DNA of 64,000 nt, from positions 27,428 to 91,427 of the forward strand of contig NZ_LYVJ01000015.1 of the NCBI RefSeq assembly GCF_001676385.1, given 5' to 3'. A program made the position numbers and the translations under genes. Each line of letters starts with the position of its first letter. Within the stretch, counting starts at the first letter, position 1. Below are positions 61,707 to 64,000 of the stretch, piece by piece. This stretch comes from Stenotrophomonas maltophilia (lineage in GTDB: Bacteria > Pseudomonadota > Gammaproteobacteria > Xanthomonadales > Xanthomonadaceae). The notes under the pieces are model-generated. The model had not been told where the DNA came from. It saw only the letters and a program-made list of their open reading frames with translations, and did no database searches.

Positions 61707-61747
61707 GGGGTCAGATCCCTTTGGCTGCGCAAAAGGGATCTGACCCC
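61707..61747. repeat. Palindromic repeat upstream of nadE
   Basis: GGGGTCAGATCCCTTTGG...AAAAGGGATCTGACCCC is another copy of the palindrome family at 468-485 and 2768-2854. Confidence 0.8.
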
Positions 61748-61788
61748 GGCGTTACAATGGCGGCATTGCAACCACAGGCTGAGTTCCC

Positions 61789-63423
61789 ATGGCTTCGATC
61801 CGCATCGCGATGGCGCAGTTCGATTTCCCGGTCGGCGATGTCGCCGGCAACACCGAGCGCATCATTGAGATGATCGGCCAGGCGCGCGACGAGCATGGCG
61901 CCGAGCTGGTGATGTTTCCTGAGCTGGCGGTGAGCGGTTACCCGCCTGAGGATCTGCTGCTGCGCCCGGGCTTCCTGTACGAGTGCGAGCAGGCGATGAG
62001 CCGCATCGCCGGCGCCTGCCGTGGCATCACCGCCGTGGTCGGTTGGCCGCAGGCCGCCGGTGCGGTGGTCTACAACGCCGCCAGCGTGCTGCGTGACGGC
62101 GTAGTAGAGCAGACCTACCGCAAGCGTGAGCTTCCCAACTATGCGGTGTTCGACGAACGCCGCTACTTCGACGTCGATCCGGACGGCAGCAGCTGCGTGT
62201 TCGAGGTCAATGGCATTCCGGTCGGCCTTCTGATCTGCGAGGACCTGTGGTTCGCCGAGCCCATGGCCGACACCGTGCGTGCAGGTGCGCAGCTGGTGGT
62301 GGTGCCCAATGCTTCACCCTTCGAGCGTGGCAAGCACGCCCAGCGCGACGCAGTGCTTGCCGCGCGCACCCGCGAGAGCGGAGCGGCGATTGCCTATCTC
62401 AATGTGGTCGGTGGCCAGGACGCCTTGGTATTTGATGGTGCGTCGGTCGTGGCCGACGGTGACGGCACGGTGCACCCGGCCGCCGCTGCGTTCGTCGACC
62501 AGTGGCTGGTGGTGGAGTACGACGGTCGAACCCGCCGCTTCATGCCGCATGTGTGGATGGATGATGGCGACGAGAGCATGGACGCGCTGGCCTGGCGTGC
62601 AGTAACCCGCGGCATCCAGGACTACTGCCGCAAGAACGGCTTCAGCAAGGTGTGGCTGGGCCTGTCCGGCGGCATCGACTCGGCCCTGGTGCTGGCCCTG
62701 GCGGTGGACGCGATGGGCGCCGAGAACGTCACTGCCGTGCGCCTGCCGTCGCGCTACACCGCAGGCCTGTCCAACGACCTTGCTGCCGAGCAGTGCCAGG
62801 CGCTGGGCGTGAAGCTGGAAGCGGTGTCGATCGAGCCCGCATTCAAGGGCCTGATGGAATCGCTGGCGCCGATGTTCGAAGGCACCTCCGCGGACGTGAC
62901 CGAGGAAAACCTGCAGTCGCGCAGCCGCGGCGTGATCCTGATGGCGCTTGCCAACAAGTTCGGTGGCCTGCTGCTGACCACCGGCAACAAGAGCGAGTAC
63001 GCGGTGGGCTACGCCACCATCTACGGCGATATGTGCGGTGGCTACGCGCCGCTGAAGGACCTGTACAAGACCGAGGTATTCGGCCTGTCGAAATGGCGCA
63101 ACACGGTGGGCGGAGCGCCGGTGATTCCGCCGGCGGTGATCAGTCGCCCGCCATCGGCCGAGCTGCGCGAGAACCAGCTGGACCAGGATTCGCTGCCGGC
63201 CTATGACGTGCTGGACGGCATCCTGTACCGGTACATCGACCAGGAGCAATCGCGTACGGACATCGTCGCCGCCGGTTACGACGCGGCCGTGGTTGATCGC
63301 GTGCTGCGCCTGGTCCGCATCAGCGAGTGGAAGCGGCACCAGGCCGCGCCGGGCCCGAAGGTTTCGCGGCGCGCGTTCGGTCGCGAGCGCCGCTACCCGA
63401 TCAGCAACGGCTACAAGGGCTGA
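61789..63423 (+). CDS. nadE: Glutamine-dependent NAD+ synthetase
   Basis: The 544-residue enzyme amidates nicotinate adenine dinucleotide with glutamine as ammonia donor. The N-terminal nitrilase-type domain has Glu45 (FPELAVSGYPPED), Lys112 (YRKRELPNY) and Cys150 (LLICEDLWF); the synthetase domain has SGGIDS (293-298). The glutamine-using, single-chain form is complete. Stands alone after the sucCD terminator. Confidence 0.96.
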   Translation: MASIRIAMAQFDFPVGDVAGNTERIIEMIGQARDEHGAELVMFPELAVSGYPPEDLLLRPGFLYECEQAMSRIAGACRGITAVVGWPQAAGAVVYNAASVLRDGVVEQTYRKRELPNYAVFDERRYFDVDPDGSSCVFEVNGIPVGLLICEDLWFAEPMADTVRAGAQLVVVPNASPFERGKHAQRDAVLAARTRESGAAIAYLNVVGGQDALVFDGASVVADGDGTVHPAAAAFVDQWLVVEYDGRTRRFMPHVWMDDGDESMDALAWRAVTRGIQDYCRKNGFSKVWLGLSGGIDSALVLALAVDAMGAENVTAVRLPSRYTAGLSNDLAAEQCQALGVKLEAVSIEPAFKGLMESLAPMFEGTSADVTEENLQSRSRGVILMALANKFGGLLLTTGNKSEYAVGYATIYGDMCGGYAPLKDLYKTEVFGLSKWRNTVGGAPVIPPAVISRPPSAELRENQLDQDSLPAYDVLDGILYRYIDQEQSRTDIVAAGYDAAVVDRVLRLVRISEWKRHQAAPGPKVSRRAFGRERRYPISNGYKG

Positions 63424-63432
63424 GGCAGCGGG

Positions 63433-63451
63433 CCATCCACGCATGGCGTGG
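63433..63451. repeat. Short palindrome, partial SMAG-like
   Basis: ATCCACGC-ATG-GCGTGGAT, an 8-bp inverted repeat also seen in part at 56094-56114. It follows nadE and may be its transcript end. Confidence 0.6.
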
Positions 63452-63453
63452 AT

Positions 63454-63663
63454 CTTATCTCTTGCCGATCTGGCACCTTGGGTGCCGAGAGCCCGGCGTG
63501 GGCGACCGTGTGGATCCAGGTCTTGCGACCGAGAAGTAGCTTGGGTCCCCACGCCGGATTCTCCCTGAACCGCCCGAACAGTTGGTTGAGTTGGCGCTCG
63601 AACTGATAAGACTGGGCAAGCGGGGGGGAGCTCTCGACCCTGTCAGCCTAGCGGAGTTCTGCC
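63454..63663. mobile_element. IS110-family left-end noncoding region (boundary not resolved)
   Basis: About 210 bases without a supportable ORF precede the IS110 transposase. IS110 elements lack terminal inverted repeats, and in the IS110 group a structured RNA (bridge RNA) is made from the noncoding part upstream of the recombinase. Sequence from about 63520 onward may be element; the left junction cannot be read from one copy. Confidence 0.5.
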
Positions 63664-64000
63664 ATGTTTGGGATTGGGATCGATGTGAGCAAAGCCACGC
63701 TGGATGTGGCCGTCCATGGAGAGCAGTTTCGCCAATTCAGCAACGACAAGCGCGGCTTTGTGCGCTTGATTCGGTGGTTGAAGAAGTGGCCGATCAAGCA
63801 GGTCGTTCTTGAGGCAAGCGGGGGTTACGAGCGGGCTGCTCTGGATGTATTGCACGCCGCCGGCCTGCCGATGGTACGGATCAATCCAGCGCGTGCACGG
63901 CGATTTGCCCAAGGCACGGGCCGTGCCGCCAAGACCGATCGGCTCGATGCGACGGTGCTGGCGCAGATGGCCCATTTGTTGCCGCTGACCCGCTACGTAC
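63664..64000 (+). CDS. IS110-family transposase, N-terminal part (runs off the window)
   Basis: The translated start is MFGIGIDVSKATLDVAVHGE with Asp7, then VVLEASGGYERAAL and KTDRLDATVLAQMA. These are the acidic DEDD residues of the RuvC-like domain of IS110 recombinases. The ATG follows GCGGAG; 112 codons are present and the frame is open at 64000, so the serine-containing C-terminal half is not visible. Confidence 0.93.
   Translation, partial: MFGIGIDVSKATLDVAVHGEQFRQFSNDKRGFVRLIRWLKKWPIKQVVLEASGGYERAALDVLHAAGLPMVRINPARARRFAQGTGRAAKTDRLDATVLAQMAHLLPLTRYV

Noticed and set aside
59522..61771. 749-codon reverse-strand frame over sucCD
   Set aside because: sucC and sucD are certain; the reverse frame has His/Asp-rich composition typical of antisense GC-rich sequence.

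Overview
The window is high-GC chromosomal DNA from a gammaproteobacterium of the Xanthomonadaceae, most likely Stenotrophomonas (S. maltophilia group). The evidence is the GTAG-ended SMAG-type palindromes, the short palindromes of the GGGTCAGATCCC type, and the locus order coaE-pilD-pilC / pilA-pilin-pilB / pilRS / sucCD. The assignment is an inference from gene content; no search was run.

Layout. (1) 1-2989, chromosome: the 5' part of thiG, thiS, a GDSL esterase autotransporter and a tRNA-Gly(CCC). (2) 2943-44699, a complete-looking lambdoid prophage of about 41.8 kb inserted in the 3' end of the tRNA-Gly gene, with 47-bp att repeats at both ends. (3) 44743-63423, chromosome: a PoNe-immunity-like protein, rimK, two secreted paralogues with a ColRS-like two-component system, the type IV pilus block, sucCD and nadE. 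(4) 63664 to the end: the start of an IS110-family transposase.

Prophage logic. A CI-type repressor (leftward) and a Cro-position regulator (rightward) are flanked by two clusters of a palindromic operator with core ACGGAATnCCGT. The early promoters PL and PR have matching geometry: a TTGAC -35, an 18-bp spacer and a TAGTnT -10, with an operator lying across the spacer and -10. PL drives a leftward chain of small, mostly overlapping genes that ends in a DUF4224 protein and the integrase. PR drives small regulators, an O-like replication protein with an internal tandem-repeat tract (candidate origin), a Ref-like nuclease and a Q-like antiterminator. Immediately after Q come a near-consensus promoter and an intrinsic terminator, the classic PR'/tR' arrangement, followed by lysis genes (lambda R-type endolysin, membrane protein, Rz-like and Rz1-like spanins), a DUF1064 nuclease, an HNH protein, a cos-like region and an HK97-type head module (terminase, portal, protease, capsid, connectors). 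The tail module has a tail tube protein, G/GT chaperones joined by a -1 frameshift at GGGAAAC, a 1538-residue tape measure, a J-like fibre, a tail fibre and a Tfa-like protein.

The prophage also carries cargo: a two-TM protein between attL and the integrase; a two-gene rightward pair between OL and cI that resembles the rex position of lambda; a lipoprotein gene closed by tandem terminators in front of the tape measure; an opposite-strand gene inside the tail operon; and about 4.7 kb of small unknown genes next to attR. These are the best places to look for undescribed functions.

Chromosomal right side. The pilus locus has two tandem major-pilin-type genes, a well-matched sigma-54 promoter ahead of the first, and the PilR/PilS pair that would be expected to control it.
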